Assembly: GCF_004193775.1 (NCBI RefSeq)
Contig: NC_041002.1
Span: forward strand, 13,381,472-13,445,471
Direction of reading: 5' to 3'
DNA: 64,000 nt
DNA from: Glycine soja
Taxonomy: Eukaryota; Streptophyta; Magnoliopsida; Fabales; Fabaceae
Shown: one piece after another, positions 32,826-44,477 of the stretch
How positions within the stretch are numbered: the stretch's first letter is position 1
Layout: the number at the start of each line of letters is the position of its first letter
The notes under the pieces: model-generated
The model's database searches: none
Told to the model about the DNA's origin: nothing
What the model saw: the letters and a program-made list of their open reading frames with translations, nothing else
Translations under genes and position numbers: made by a program

Positions 32826-33700
32826 AAGACTCCAAGTAGATTGGGCTAGAGATCCAAGGAAAGGCCCTAGGGTTCTCATGAGCCTTAGGGTAGATTTCGA
32901 GCCCATGGGCTAAGTATGAGCCCGCTTATCTTTGAAAATATTAGAATAGGTTTTTCCTTCGTCTAGGCCTTGTATTTTGGCCATTCTAGTAGTATAGGGT
33001 TTTAGCCTTGTATTTCGGGGCATTTTGAGTTTTCTTTGTAATAATGACTTTTTTTTGTTATTTTCATGTTTTTTTTGTCATGGGGGTGAGCTTAGTTATT
33101 ATAGGGGGTGTGTAGCTAAGCTCTAGCTTCTCATCTCAAGGAGGTGAGCTTAGCTATTAGAGAGGTATGTGTAGCTAAGCTCTAGCTTCTTTAGGAATCT
33201 TCTTAAGGAAGCTTCTCAAGGAGGTGAGCTTAGTTATGAGAGGGGTGTGTGTAGCTAAGCTCTAGCTTCTCAAGGAAGTTTTCTCAAAGAAGCTTCTCAA
33301 GGAAGTTTTCTCAAGAAAGCTTCTCAAGGAAGCTACCTAGTCTATAAATAGAAGCATGTGTAACACTTGTTGTAACTTTGATGAATGAGAGTCTTGTGAG
33401 ACACAACTCAAAGTTCAACTTCTCTCCCTTTTTCTTCCTTCAATTTCGTGCTCCCCCCTCTCTCTTTCTCTCCCTCTTTCTTTTCCTCCATTGAAGCATC
33501 CTTCCAAGCTTCTTATCCAAGGCTCATCTTGGTGGTGAAGCTCTTTTTTCCATGGCTTATTCCTTAATGGATGGCGCCTCCTCTCACCTCTTCTCCTTTG
33601 TCTTCCGCTGCATCTCTATGGTGAAAAATCACCATTGAAGGACCTCATTGAAGCTCAAAGATCCAGCCTCCATAGAAGCTCCACAAGCAAGCTTCCATCA
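32792..33700 (+). repeat. Element D 3' LTR
   Basis: 909 bp, TATA box at 33343-33350. Differences from the 5' LTR: one in the early TTTGAAAATA region, one in GAGCTTAG, and two near the CATCTCTATGG...AATCACC block. Confidence 0.97.
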
Positions 33701-33877
33701 AAAATGACATATGCACCGATGTATGATTGTTTTCTAATTGCAAGGTGACACTTGTATTTGGTAAAAAGAAATATGCACCATTCAAAATTGTTTGGCCTTT
33801 GCTTGTTTAAGATAAATGAAATGATAGTTGTGCATTTCGTGCAAACTAATTTTTTTATTGATGTGCCTTTATAGGCA

Positions 33878-35187
33878 ATGGCTCCAAAGAAGCTTCTCTC
33901 TAAGAGGGCAAGGAAGGAGGCCGCTGGAGAAGGATCCAGTGTGGCCCCACGTGTGGATATAGAATTTGACGGATACCGGTTCCGGAGTGAGGAACACCAA
34001 TGATGCTTTGAAGCAATCAAGAGTTGGTCTTTCCTCAAGGAGAGACGGGTCCAGTTGAAAGAGGGAGAATATGCTGAGTTCTAGGAGAAAATTGCCAGGA
34101 GGCAGTGAACTCAACTTACGGGGCCCATGGCTAAGTATGATCTAGAAATAGTCATGGAGTTCTACACCAATGCATGGCCCACAGAGGAAGGAGTCAGGGA
34201 TAAGTGCTCCTGGGTTTGGGGCCAATGGATCCCCTTTGTTGAGGATGCCATTAATCAATTCTTGGTGCATCCGTTGGTCCTGGAAGAGGGGCAACGCTAT
34301 GAGTTCAGCGAGAGGAGGAGCTAGGCTTCAGGGTTTGAAGAGGAGGCCATCGGCCAACTACTGTGTGTTCCAGGGCAAGACTTCACCCGAAGTGTGACGG
34401 GGAGACGGGTGCGGATGATGTGCACTAGCATGACCACCCTGACATAGATCTAGATGACACTACTTCTTAGCAACATCCTTCCAGCGATCATAATTATGAT
34501 CTTCCCTTGCTGAAGTGCCAGTTGGTCTATGCCATCTTGACACAGGTGAGTGTTCATGTGGCCCAATTGATCTCAGATGCCATTTATCAATTTGCAGGGA
34601 TCACGCCTCCCAGACACCTAATGGACCCAGAAAAGTCCAATAGAGCACTAGGGTTTCCGGTCTTGATCACGAGCCTCTGCCAATTCTATAGGGTGCTGGT
34701 TACACCCACAAAGCTTATCTGGCCTCCCATTAACAGGACCTTCATAGAAAAGTATTGCATGCCAAGGCAGCCACAACAACAGGATCAGATGCAGCAGCAG
34801 GGGGAGGACCAGTAGCAGCCAGCCGCAGATGCACCACCGCCACCTCTATGAAATCCACCATCTCTACAGTCCATCTTTGCTCACATGCGGAGGATGGAGC
34901 TCCAGATGCACGCATATATGCAACATGTGACCGACCAATAGGCGGCCAATCATAGGGGTCAGGTGTAGCTGAATGAAAGCTTTTACCAGTACACCCTACA
35001 TCAGCAGAGCCAAGATCCCAACCCTTTCCTGTGGCCGACCCCCGAGCAGTTCGGGGCCACATTTGCATGGCCTGGAGATAGGACCAATTTTTAGGCAGGG
35101 GCAGGACCCACAGGGACCCCCGTTGATGAAGATGGAGCTTTGGAAGACGATGGCATGGCTGATGTGATGGACTTCTTCCTTTGAGGA
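33878..35187 (+). pseudogene. Element B 3' ORF (same family as 17079 and 43875)
   Basis: The start MAPKKLLSKRARKEA follows an acceptor-like TTTATAG at 33874. Homology to the C protein continues through FYTNAWPTEEGVRD, KCQLVYAILTQVSVHVAQ and the acidic tail ending MADVMDFFL. Many stops are single transitions from C codons: TGA at about 34003, TAG at 34083, TGA at 34109, TAG pairs near 34446-34453. At least one frameshift also occurs, near 34480. B is the most diverged of the three copies, with a longer Gln-rich segment near 34780-34815. Confidence 0.8.
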
Positions 35188-36734
35188 GGCAGAGCTGCTT
35201 GGCCGGGATCGCCTAAAACTGTGAACTCGTCTTTATTTTTTTTATCTCTTTCAGTATTTGTTTGTTATCTCATTGTGATATAACTTGACTTTATTTTATC
35301 TCTTTCAATTTTTGTTTCTTATCTCATTGTGATGAAACTTTATTGCTTCCAGCATGTTGTCGTACTATTGCATTGTGATGGTTTGTCGGAAGCAAGAAAA
35401 CTAAGCTAAAAAATAATAAGGTCTTGTGTATGGTTTCTTTTCATTCATGCGCCCTTTATTCCTTTTGATAAGTATAATCTCGGGTAATAACTTTGCCTAG
35501 ATTACAAACTTTTTCTAAAAAACAAAAACTAAAACTAACATGCTTTTGAAAAAAACAAGAAATGATTGCCAGTTTTCTTTTGGAAAATTCACGGATCAAA
35601 ACACAAAAGGTTTTTGAAAAAAAAGAAATGTGCGCCTAAAGGTTGAAAACAACGAAAGATTTTCCCGAATGCCAAAATGGACTTGGATGTTTGTATGACT
35701 TGATAAAAAGAGCAATCGTTGAAACACTGGTTTGGCTTGAATGTGGAAACAAACCCTAAGCCTTAGTGTTTGCATAGCCACAAAGCCTTATATTTGAGTG
35801 TCCACATGGATGTGGGTTATGATTAATTTTGCATGAATTTCTAATTGTCATAATATGCGTTTCATGGAAGTAATTTGGGCATTCCTTATTTCTGAGCCAT
35901 TTGCTAAACAAATATCCTGACATACATCATGTCTCGCCATTTGCTAGCCTTTTGAGCCAAACGTTGACTTTTTGGCCAAGACCTTGACCTAGGATGGAAA
36001 TTTCCAACCTTACCCTAGGAAGAGAGAACAGGAGGATCTTTCAAGCGAAGCTTCTCTTACCTTGGGTTAGAAATGTTCATCAAAAGAAAAGAACAAGAAA
36101 GAGAAGGAAAAAGAATCAATCAATCAAAGATTGAAGAAAAGCAAAGGAAAATAGAAAAGAAAAAAAAAGGTTCTTTGGACTAGACAATGTCTGAACAATG
36201 TGCAGAATTGTCGAAAGAGAAAAATATAAGAGAAGAGCAATAATAACTTGGTTAAGACATGGGGGATGTAAAGTGATCACCTGCTTTAGTTACCAACCAA
36301 ATCTCTGTGTCCGCTCATGTTCTGCGTTGAACCAAAGAGAAAAAGAAACAGAAAAGGGAAAGGCCCAAACAACCAAAGCCAAATTTCCTATCGAAATCCA
36401 ACCTTATAAAGTCTTATTGATCCATGATGATTGCGCATATTATCTTTGATTTGATGGGAAGTGAGATGAAACTCTTGCCTGTGTTAGGTTTCATACACCT
36501 TGAGCGGTTTTCCTCTATTCGGTTGGACCCAGTGTTTCTTCTAAATGTTCTTTTAGAAACAAAATGCTAATATCTTAAAACTCATTTTGGGTTATGAGAA
36601 ATTCTATCTGCATGCTTTCATTTCCCTTTAGTCACATTGTTTTTCTTCAAAAAAATATATGTTGTTCTGATCATTTTGGGGGTTTGTTTCTTTGCTAAGC
36701 GTGCTCATGTTTTAGTGAAAGATTTCAAAGACTA
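35188..36734 (+). other. Element B 3' untranslated region
   Basis: No genes. It aligns with A 18330-19960 in order, including the AATCAATCAAAGATTG hairpin-type motif and a block on the theme of GTTGGACCCAGTGTTTC. It passes directly into the tandem array. Confidence 0.65.
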
Positions 36735-37436
36735 TCAGAGTCTTTTGTCTTGCAGAGACTATTAATGTCTTCTGCTCTTTATATTTTCAAAGACTATCAG
36801 AGTCTTTTGTCAAGACTATCACAGTCTTCTTTACATTTCAAAGACTTCAATGTCTTTTGTCAAGACTATCATAGTCTTCTTTACATTTTAAAGACTTCAA
36901 TGTCTTTTGTCAAGACTATCACAGTCTTCTTTACATTTCAAAGACCATCAGAGTCTTTTCTCAAGACTATCAGAGTCTTCTTTACATTTCCAAAGACCGT
37001 CAACGTCTTTTGTAAAGACTATCAAAGTCTTCTTTACTTTTCCAAGACTATCAAAGTCTGTTGTCTTGTGGAGGCTATCAATGTCTTCTGCTCTTTACAT
37101 TTCAAAGACCATCAGTGTCTTTTGTCAAGACTATCAGAGTCTTCTTTAAATTTCCAAAGACCATCAATGTTTTTTGTCAAGACTATCAAAGTCTTCTTTA
37201 CTTTTCCAAGACTATCAAAGTCTGTTGTCTTGCGGAGGCTATCAATGTCTTCAACTTTTTACTTTTCAAAGACTATCAAAGTCTTTTGTTGCCAAGACTA
37301 TCAAAGTCTTCTTTACATTTTCATAGACTATCAGAGTCTTTTGTCTTCAAGACTATCAAAGTCTTCTTTACATTTTAAAGGACTATCAGAGTCTGTTGTC
37401 GAAACTTCAATGTCTCCTTTATTTTTCAAAGGCTAT
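36735..37436 (+). repeat. Tandem array of element B (hairpin units of about 50-57 bp), main part
   Basis: Units alternate AAGACTATCANAGTCTT-type inverted repeats with TTTTGTC or CTTTACATTTTC linkers. Each about 50-57 bp repeat has two such hairpins. Roughly a dozen repeats are present. The array was cut by element C; its last part is at 49363-49440. The long open frame across it is a by-product of the repeat. Confidence 0.88.
37432..37436 (+). repeat. Target-site duplication of element C (GCTAT)
   Basis: Identical to 49363-49367 on the other side of the element. Confidence 0.93.
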
Positions 37437-38912
37437 TGTCGCAATCTACCCTTTTGCGGGCGAGCGAGGCGAGGCTCAAGGGTGCGTCTTCCAAAGGAGG
37501 AAAATGCGCGGAGTCGCCACCAACGTTTATTTGTTGAAAACGTCGGAAAAACCAAAGGAAACCGGTCATGAAGATTATTCCAGATTCGGGAGTTGTATTT
37601 ACGTTTGAGTTAGGTATTAGCATCTCTGACGTTTATCCCAAAGGACAACAGCCTTAATTTAGAATTGTGTGAAATTGTGTACCTAAACTTTTATTTCTTT
37701 TTTATTTTTGAGGTCAACAAAAGCAGGGCTCTTGCTCCTACGTACCCTCCATCAAAGAGGAAATCAGACCTATGTAGTTCTTTCTAAAGGGCGAAGTAAG
37801 CGATTCTTTTTACTTGGAAGGAGGTCCTTTTAAGGCGTTGGACCTTAAAATGACCCATTTTACATGGTGAGAAAAACTGAGGTATCGAACCTTAAAATCC
37901 TTTTTAGTGATTTTGTGCGGACAAGCTTGACTTTGCGAGTTGATTTTAGCCTTAATTTCACTTTAGTTATTAGTCAATTCAATTAAGAAAGAGAAATCCC
38001 AAAGAGAAACGTCCGATTGCTTTTTTTGGTTTATTTTACTAAAAGATATTTTTTTGATTATTATATTATTATTTTACCTCTTTTTGGTTTCCAACGTGGT
38101 TATGGCATGACCCAACGGTCGGATTTCATTTTAACAGAAATTAACGGATATTACAAATCAAATGATCGGTGGAAATTTATTTTATTTTTTGATTAGGCGA
38201 GAAAATGACTTAAGTAAATGACTAAAGTACGTCAAAAGAGGGTACGAAAAGTAAATGAAACGAAAATAAAAGTACGCGAAACAAATGGGGACCACCAAGG
38301 GTACATAGAATGAATTGAGAAGTTCGATTTCGGGAACTTACCAGATGAAGACCGAAGAACGACGAAGAACGAACGACAAACGACGAAGAACGGTTGAAAA
38401 TCTTCGCGAAATCACCCACGGAAACGTTACGGAAGCGCCTCGGCTTGGATTTTCTTCACGGAAACAATTTTCCTCACTAATTTTAAGTGATTACGAAGTA
38501 CCAGAAGGGCTGAACCCCTTTCTTCTTCACTCCTCCCTCTATTTATAGGAAAATAGGGGAGGAGCTTGCCACCCAGCTCGCCCAGGCGAGCCAGGTTGCT
38601 TCCTCCAGAAGCAACCACCTTCTGGAGGAACATCCTGGAAGGCCCAAGTGGGCTTGGTTGCTATTTGCACCCCCCTTTTTACTAAATACACTCCCTTTGT
38701 TTTTTTTGTGATTCTTTTTCCGTAACGTTACGAAACTTTACGAATTTCGTAACGATACTTGTTTTCTTTCCGTAACAATAATTCCTTTTGATTTCTGGCA
38801 TGTCTCGGAACTTCACGTATTGTGCAACAAAGGGTGCCAAGTACCTCGAAGCGGTCAATCAAAGGTTGCATGCCATCAAACAATAGTCCCCAGATGAAAT
38901 TAGGGTATGACA
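37437..38912 (-). repeat. Element C 3' LTR
   Basis: Read on the minus strand it starts TGTCATACCC at 38912 and ends GATTGCGACA at 37437. TATA box at 38547-38540, donor GTAAGT at 38341-38336. Compared with the 5' LTR it has lost a segment of the Cgtaac-repeat region near 38775. Confidence 0.93.
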
Positions 38913-38930
38913 GTTGCCCCTCTTTACTTA
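38913..38930 (-). other. Element C polypurine tract
   Basis: On the minus strand, AAGTAAAGAGGGGCAAC abuts the 3' LTR, the same as in A. Confidence 0.85.
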
Positions 38931-39149
38931 CCTTTTATCGGAGATAAGAGGAAAGCAAAGATAAAACACTGATTTCGTCCGTCTTCGCCCTTTCCGGGAT
39001 TAGTCTATGACGACTTCCGTCTCTCCTTCTTCTTTCTCTGCACAACACAAAACACAAACAACAAAAAACACCAATAACATAATATACACATATACACATG
39101 TTTGGCGAAGGAACCAATCGGGAAAATAACAAAAAACCATATTTCCCAG

Positions 39150-40700
39150 TCACCAGAGGCTCCGTGCTTGATAACGGAGGACGCATGAACAGCGCTAGGC
39201 AATCAATTCATGGGGCTCCGAATAGGATGGTGGAGGATACACGAACAACGCTAGGCAATCAATTCGTGGGGCCACGGACTTGATGGTGGAGGACGCATGA
39301 ACAGCGCTAGGCAATCAATTCATAGGACTCCGGATAAGATTTGAGGGTGGAGGATAGACGAACAGCGCTAGGCAATAACTTCGTGGGGCTCCCGACTCGA
39401 TGGTGGAGGATCCATGAATGACAATTAATTCATGGGGCTCCGAATAAGATTTGAGGGTGGAGGATAGACGAACAGCGATAGGCAATTAATTCGTGGGGCT
39501 GCAGACTCGATGGTGGAGGATGCATGAATGACAATCAATTCATGGGGCTCCGGATAAGATTTGAGGGTGGAGGATAGACGAACAGGGCTAGGAAATCAAT
39601 TCATGGGGCTCCAAAATCTATGGTGGAGGACGCATGAACAGCGCTAGGCAATCAATTCATGGGACTCCAAATAAGATTTGAGGGTGGAGGATAGACGAAC
39701 AGCGCTAGGCAATCAATTCGTGGGGCTTCAGACTCGATGGTGGAAGATGCATGAATGATAATCAATTCATGGGGCTCCGGATAAGATTTGAGGGTGGAGG
39801 ATAGATGAACAGCGCTAGCCAATCAATTTGTGGAGCTCCAGACTCGATGGTGGAGGATGCATGAACAGCGCTAGGCAATCAATTCATGGGACTCCGAATA
39901 AGATTTGAGGGTGGAGGATAGACGAACAGGGCTAGGAAATCAATTCGTGGGGCTCCAGACTCGATGGTGGAGGATGCATGAAAAGTGCTAGGCAATCAAT
40001 TCATGGGACTACGAATAAGATTTGAGGGTGGAGGATAGACGAACAGCGCTAGGCAATCAATTCGTGGGGCTTCAGACTCGATGGTGGAGGATGCATGAAT
40101 GACAATCAATTCATGAGGCTCCGGATAAGATTTGATGGTGGAGGATAGACGAACAGTGCTAGGCAATCAATTCGTGGGGCTCTAGACTCGATGGTGGAGG
40201 ATGCATGAATGACAATCAATTCATGGGGCTCCGGATAAGATTTGAGGGTGGAGGATAGACGAACAGCACTAGGCAATCAATTCGTGGGGCTCCAGACTCG
40301 ATGGTGGAGGACGCATGAACAGCGCTAGGCAATCAATTCATGGGACTCCAAATAAGATTTGAGGGTGGAGGATAGACGAACAACGCTAGGCAATCAATTC
40401 GTGGGGATCTAGACTCGATGGTGGAGGATGCATGAACAGCGCTAGGCAATTAATTCATGGGACTCCGAATAAGATTTGAGGGTGGAGGATAGACGAACAG
40501 CGCTAGGCAATCAATTCGTGGGGCTCCAGACTCGATGGTGGAGGATGCATGAATGACAATCAATTCATGGGGCTCCGGATAAGATTTGAGGGTGGAGGAT
40601 AGACGAACAGTGCTAGGCAATCAATTCGTGAGGCTCTAGACTCGATGGTGGAGGATGCATGAATGACAATCCATTCATGGGGCTCGGGATAAGATTTGTT
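39150..40700 (-). repeat. Tandem array of element C (about 110-116 bp dimers)
   Basis: On the plus strand, GGTGGAGGATAGACGAACAG alternates with GGTGGAGGATGCATGAATGA or GCATGAACAGCGCTAGGC forms. Each half ends in CAATCAATTCRTGGGGCTCC. Two related halves of about 55-60 bp form the dimer; about 13-14 dimers are present. No similarity to the arrays of A or B. Confidence 0.9.
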
Positions 40701-42624
40701 GGCAGGACCGAATGGTCCACTGGGTTTTTTCACCTAAAAAGGCGAATATGCTTTAGCAAGGAAAAATAAATCATTCGCGAGAGCACCATATCTTAGAGAA
40801 ACAATATACCCATTCCAAAAAGTAATTTTCCTTGTAACCGAAAATGAATGGTAGGATGTCAACATTTAGCTTTTAAATGAACATTCAGGGGAAACGTCGG
40901 GTCAAACTGAAACTGGGAATAAAATCACTCATAATGTATAAAAGCTCACACAGGCAAGTGTTTTACCCTAATCCCAAACCATAGATGCACCATGACTTTA
41001 TTTTGCACATGATTTCCTATCGAACAAAAAGATCACACGCACGATCACGGACCAATAGGATCTTCTCAAAGGTAGTGTTTTTTTTTGGAGTGGAAGCTGG
41101 GTGTTTCGGTCTTTTCCTCTTTGTTTATGTGGGGCGGGATATCGCCAGTCGAGAGTGGCTTTGAACGGCAATCCCAAAGGAAGAACCACTTTAAAAATGG
41201 GCTTTCCCTTTGCTGGCGGTTATTTACCTCGCCGAAAATTTATCTGGTCCGAAGATCTCCTGTTTTCTTTCTTGCTTTCTTTTATTGATTAGGAATTATT
41301 CTGTTTTCCTCTGATCTTTTCCATTTTACTTTCTTCCGATCTTTGATCGGGAATCCTTCTTTTCCTTTTCTTTTCTTTCTTTTCATTTCTTCCTTTTCTT
41401 TCTTTTCATCATTTTTTTTCGATCTTTGATTGGGAATTCAGATTTTTGCATTCGTTATTCGCTCTCCCTTGATGAGATCCTGTTGTCCTTTTTCTTCGGG
41501 GAAAGGAGAGGATTCTCTTTACAGGCCATGGTTCAAAGTAGCTTAAGGTTGTATCTCAACATGGTCTTTTCATCGTGCGTGCTCGACTTTGATATTTGGG
41601 GCAAAACAGATTCATGTGTCAGGGTGTCGGTCTCGGGTTGAATTTCCATATTATTTCCACGAGGCACGCGTAACAATGATGATTTGGAAACAACGTGCAA
41701 AATCACTCATGGCTACAGCTAGGTGGGTACTCAAGCATCCAGATTATGGCATTGTGATACTAAGGCTTGGGATTTACACAAGTAGACCCAATATTTCCAA
41801 ATTATGTTCTTTCATCGGTTCAATGAATCCATCCATTCTTATCTCGGTTATTCTGGAAAATAAACTCTTAGCGTCAGTCTCTTGTTTCCAAAAGATATGT
41901 TTGCTCTCTACGAATGATTTATGCTTCCTATGACCATAACATGCCGACCTTCGAGGTCTTTCCTTCTTTTTTCTTTTTGTTTCATTTTTTATGTTCGCAA
42001 AAACTATACATCCATCGTTATCTATGAGAAAAACTTTTCTTTGTACACCTACATTCCTATGCACGATAATCTTTTTCTGTATACACAGGCATTAAAAATC
42101 CTTTCTCTTTATATCAACACGGTCTATATAACAACTCTATTCCTGTTCAAAGATTTCTTTTTTCGTTTTTTCAACATACACTCGTGGTTTATTCAAAAAT
42201 TTCTTTATATACCCTCATTACTCACACACAAGAATTTCTTTTCACACCTTATCTACACACACAAAATCTTTCCATACATTTTTTACATATAAAAAACTCT
42301 TTTCTTTTCTTTATATATAGACATGACATTTGTTCACAACGCCTCTTTCTTTTTTCTATTCTTGGCGTTATCATGATTTTTTGTTCATTTTATATTTAGG
42401 ACGACGTTCCTAAATGAAAACTCTACACGGTTCCGGAATTTCAACAAACATTATCGACAATAACAAAGTAAGCACTAACGCAACAGTCCAAACAACATGT
42501 ATGCACAAAACAAGAGACAATCAAAACAAAACAAACGTTAGTCCCCCAAGTTATAAAAATAAAATGATATGTAACAGATAAAAGAGGAAACATAAAAGAG
42601 AATATGAATCTGGGGATCCCCTGG
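40701..42624 (-). other. Element C 3' untranslated region
   Basis: No genes. Reversed, it aligns with A 18330-19900, including the repeated TTCCCGATCAAAGATCG-like hairpin motif (about 41330-41440). A 42000-42380 T/A-rich stretch is a simple-sequence-like expansion not seen in A. Confidence 0.6.
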
Positions 42625-42741
42625 TCATGTGGCTCCACTCCCTCCCAAGAAACCGAGTAAATCTGTCATCTCCTCATCCATGCGGGTCTCCTCTGCATCG
42701 CCGGGAGCCTCTGCGGGCGCCTCCCCTGCCTGGGCCTCAGG

Positions 42742-43875
42742 CTAATCTCCGGGCCATGCAACCTCAGCCCTGAACTGATCTGGAGTAAGGCACGCAAAAG
42801 GAGCGAAACCCTGGCTCTGCTGACTAAGGCTGAGCTGGTAGAGACACTCATGTATCTGCACCTGCCCCTTGTGGTTGGCCGCCTGCTGGCGAACCAAGTG
42901 CTGTAAATACCGCTCCATGCCAAATGACCCAGCTGGATCAGCCTGATGAGGTGGTGGCGATGCGTCTACGGCCTGCAGTGCATCACCCTGCGCCTGTCTA
43001 GGCGTGCAATACTTCTTAATGAAGGCCCGGGTGATCGACGGTCGAATCACCTTACTAGGTGTGACGGGAACCCTGAATGACTGGCAGAGACCCGTGATCA
43101 ACGCTGGAAACCTCAGGGCTCTATTAGACTTATCTGGGTCTAGAGGGTGCCTGGTAGGTGACATACCTGCAAATAAATAAATGGCATCAGCGATCAACTT
43201 AGCCACATGGACGCTCATCCGTGTCAGGATGGCATACACCAGCTGACACTTCGGCAGAGGGAGGTCGAAGTTATGATCGCTGGGCAGGACGTTGCTGAGC
43301 AGCAACGTCATCCACATCTGGGTCAAGGTGGTCATGCTGGTGCGCATGATCCGCACCTGCCTCCCGGCAGCGGTCCGGTCAAAATCCTGACCCGGTATGT
43401 ATAACAGCTGGGCAATGGCCTCCTCTTCAAATCCATCGGCCCGGTTCCTTCTCTGACTAAACTCGCACTCCTGGCCCTCCTCTAACACTAGCGGGTCACC
43501 TAGGAACTGGCTAAGGGCGTCTGCATCAAAAGGAATCCACTGACCCCTTACCCATGACCGCATGTCCCGCACGCCCTCCTCCGTGGGCCAAGCATTAGCG
43601 TAAAACTCTAGGACTATATTCGGGTCAAACTTAGCCATGGGAGTGACCAACGACGTCCAACGCCGACGAGCTATCTCTTCCTGAAAATCTGCATACTCAT
43701 CGTCCCTGAGCTGGACGCGTCTCTCTCGGTGGAACGACCATCCTTTGATGGCCTCGAAATGCTGCTGGTGCTCCGCGCTCCTGAAACGATGGCTATCAAA
43801 CTCGGGAGCGGCGCTGGTCCCTTCAGCCGCGGCGTCCCTCCTAGACCTTTTTGCGGAAAGCTTTCTCGGAGCCAT
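42742..43875 (-). CDS. Element C 3' ORF, intact accessory protein (377 aa, putative plant transposon protein family)
   Basis: ATG at 43875-43873 (MAPRKLSAKRSRRDAAAEG), stop TAG at 42744-42742. The start is chosen because homology with A and B begins there and an acceptor-like CCTCGCAG ends three bases upstream (43879). It has a basic N-terminus (possible nuclear signal), a central region with FYANAWPTEEGVRDMRSWV, PRHPLDPDKSNRALRFP-like and KCQLVYAILTRMSVHVAKL, and a Gln/His-rich C-terminal part. It resembles the Pfam putative plant transposon protein family (from memory, PF20167). The function is unknown. This is the only copy of the three without internal stops, and it lies in an element without pol. 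The frame past TAG stays open for 38 codons to TGA 42627-42625. Confidence 0.85.
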   Translation of the reverse strand: MAPRKLSAKRSRRDAAAEGTSAAPEFDSHRFRSAEHQQHFEAIKGWSFHRERRVQLRDDEYADFQEEIARRRWTSLVTPMAKFDPNIVLEFYANAWPTEEGVRDMRSWVRGQWIPFDADALSQFLGDPLVLEEGQECEFSQRRNRADGFEEEAIAQLLYIPGQDFDRTAAGRQVRIMRTSMTTLTQMWMTLLLSNVLPSDHNFDLPLPKCQLVYAILTRMSVHVAKLIADAIYLFAGMSPTRHPLDPDKSNRALRFPALITGLCQSFRVPVTPSKVIRPSITRAFIKKYCTPRQAQGDALQAVDASPPPHQADPAGSFGMERYLQHLVRQQAANHKGQVQIHECLYQLSLSQQSQGFAPFACLTPDQFRAEVAWPGD

Positions 43876-43878
43876 TTC

Positions 43879-44477
43879 CTGCGAGGACAACATTTGGAAA
43901 GTTAGTTTACAAGAAATATACCAATCATTACAAATAAGAGCCGAACAACACTTCATATGGCGCGAGTGTCAACATGCACTTTATAAAATAATCATATTGG
44001 GGCCGTGCTATTTTATGACACATGCATTTGCACACATAAAAATTTGGTGAGAGGCATTTTATGACACACATCCATGTACATATTTTTTTGACAAACCTCT
44101 TCATGCTACATCCTATATATATACACACATTTTTTTTTTGGAAGGCTTCTTTTGCTACCTACTCACAAATACACATATTTTGAAAAATACTTTTACACTA
44201 CCTATCCAAACACTTTGTAAGGCACTTCATGCTATATATATTCATATTTTGCAAGGCATTTTATTCAACATTTTGCAAGGCATTTCATTCAACATTTTGC
44301 AAGGCATTTCATGCTACATATTTACATGCATACATATTATCGAAGGGTTTTTTCATGCTATCTAAGCACAAGGCATTCCTCACGAGGCAGCAAGCTTTGA
44401 ATTTCTAGTCAAAAACACTCATCAACATATTCTAATACTCATGCATCTTTTATATTCAAAACCGGAAACTTAGATTC
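43879..44477 (-). other. Element C region upstream of the 3' ORF, intron remnant with 38-bp repeats
   Basis: It corresponds to A 16390-17075: the CCTCGCAG acceptor at its 3' end and, at 44050-44370, the TGCAAGGCATTTCATGCTAC repeats (reverse of the A array). The donor and the internal promoter block of A and B fall in the deleted part. Confidence 0.65.

Larger units (their letters stand above)
28331..33700 (+). mobile_element. Element D, young non-autonomous Ty3/gypsy element
   Basis: Two 909-bp LTRs differ at only four positions with no indels (I compared them in full by eye). TSD AAAAT, PBS of the initiator-Met tRNA type, and a purine tract before the 3' LTR. The only long ORF is a Gag-like protein fused to relics of pol, with no integrase and no working RT, so the element must borrow enzymes. 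The lineage looks chromovirus-like by PBS and LTR ends (TGATG/CATCA); this is an inference. At 1.3e-8 substitutions per site per year the LTR difference gives roughly 0.2 million years. Confidence 0.95.
33701..37436 (+). mobile_element. Element B, third segment
   Basis: It continues B after element D: the end of the putative leader intron, the 3' ORF pseudogene, the long 3' UTR and most of its tandem array. It ends at the insertion of element C (target GCTAT). Confidence 0.88.

Noticed and set aside
36750..37571. Plus-strand open frame of 273 codons
   Set aside because: It reads through the hairpin tandem array of B and on into the LTR of C. The protein is a repeat of SLL/FF/KT segments dictated by the DNA repeat, with no homologue pattern.
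41921..42292. Open frame with many Phe, Tyr and Ile residues, like a membrane protein
   Set aside because: It comes from T/A-rich simple-sequence-like DNA in the 3' UTR of C and has no homologous frame in A or B.
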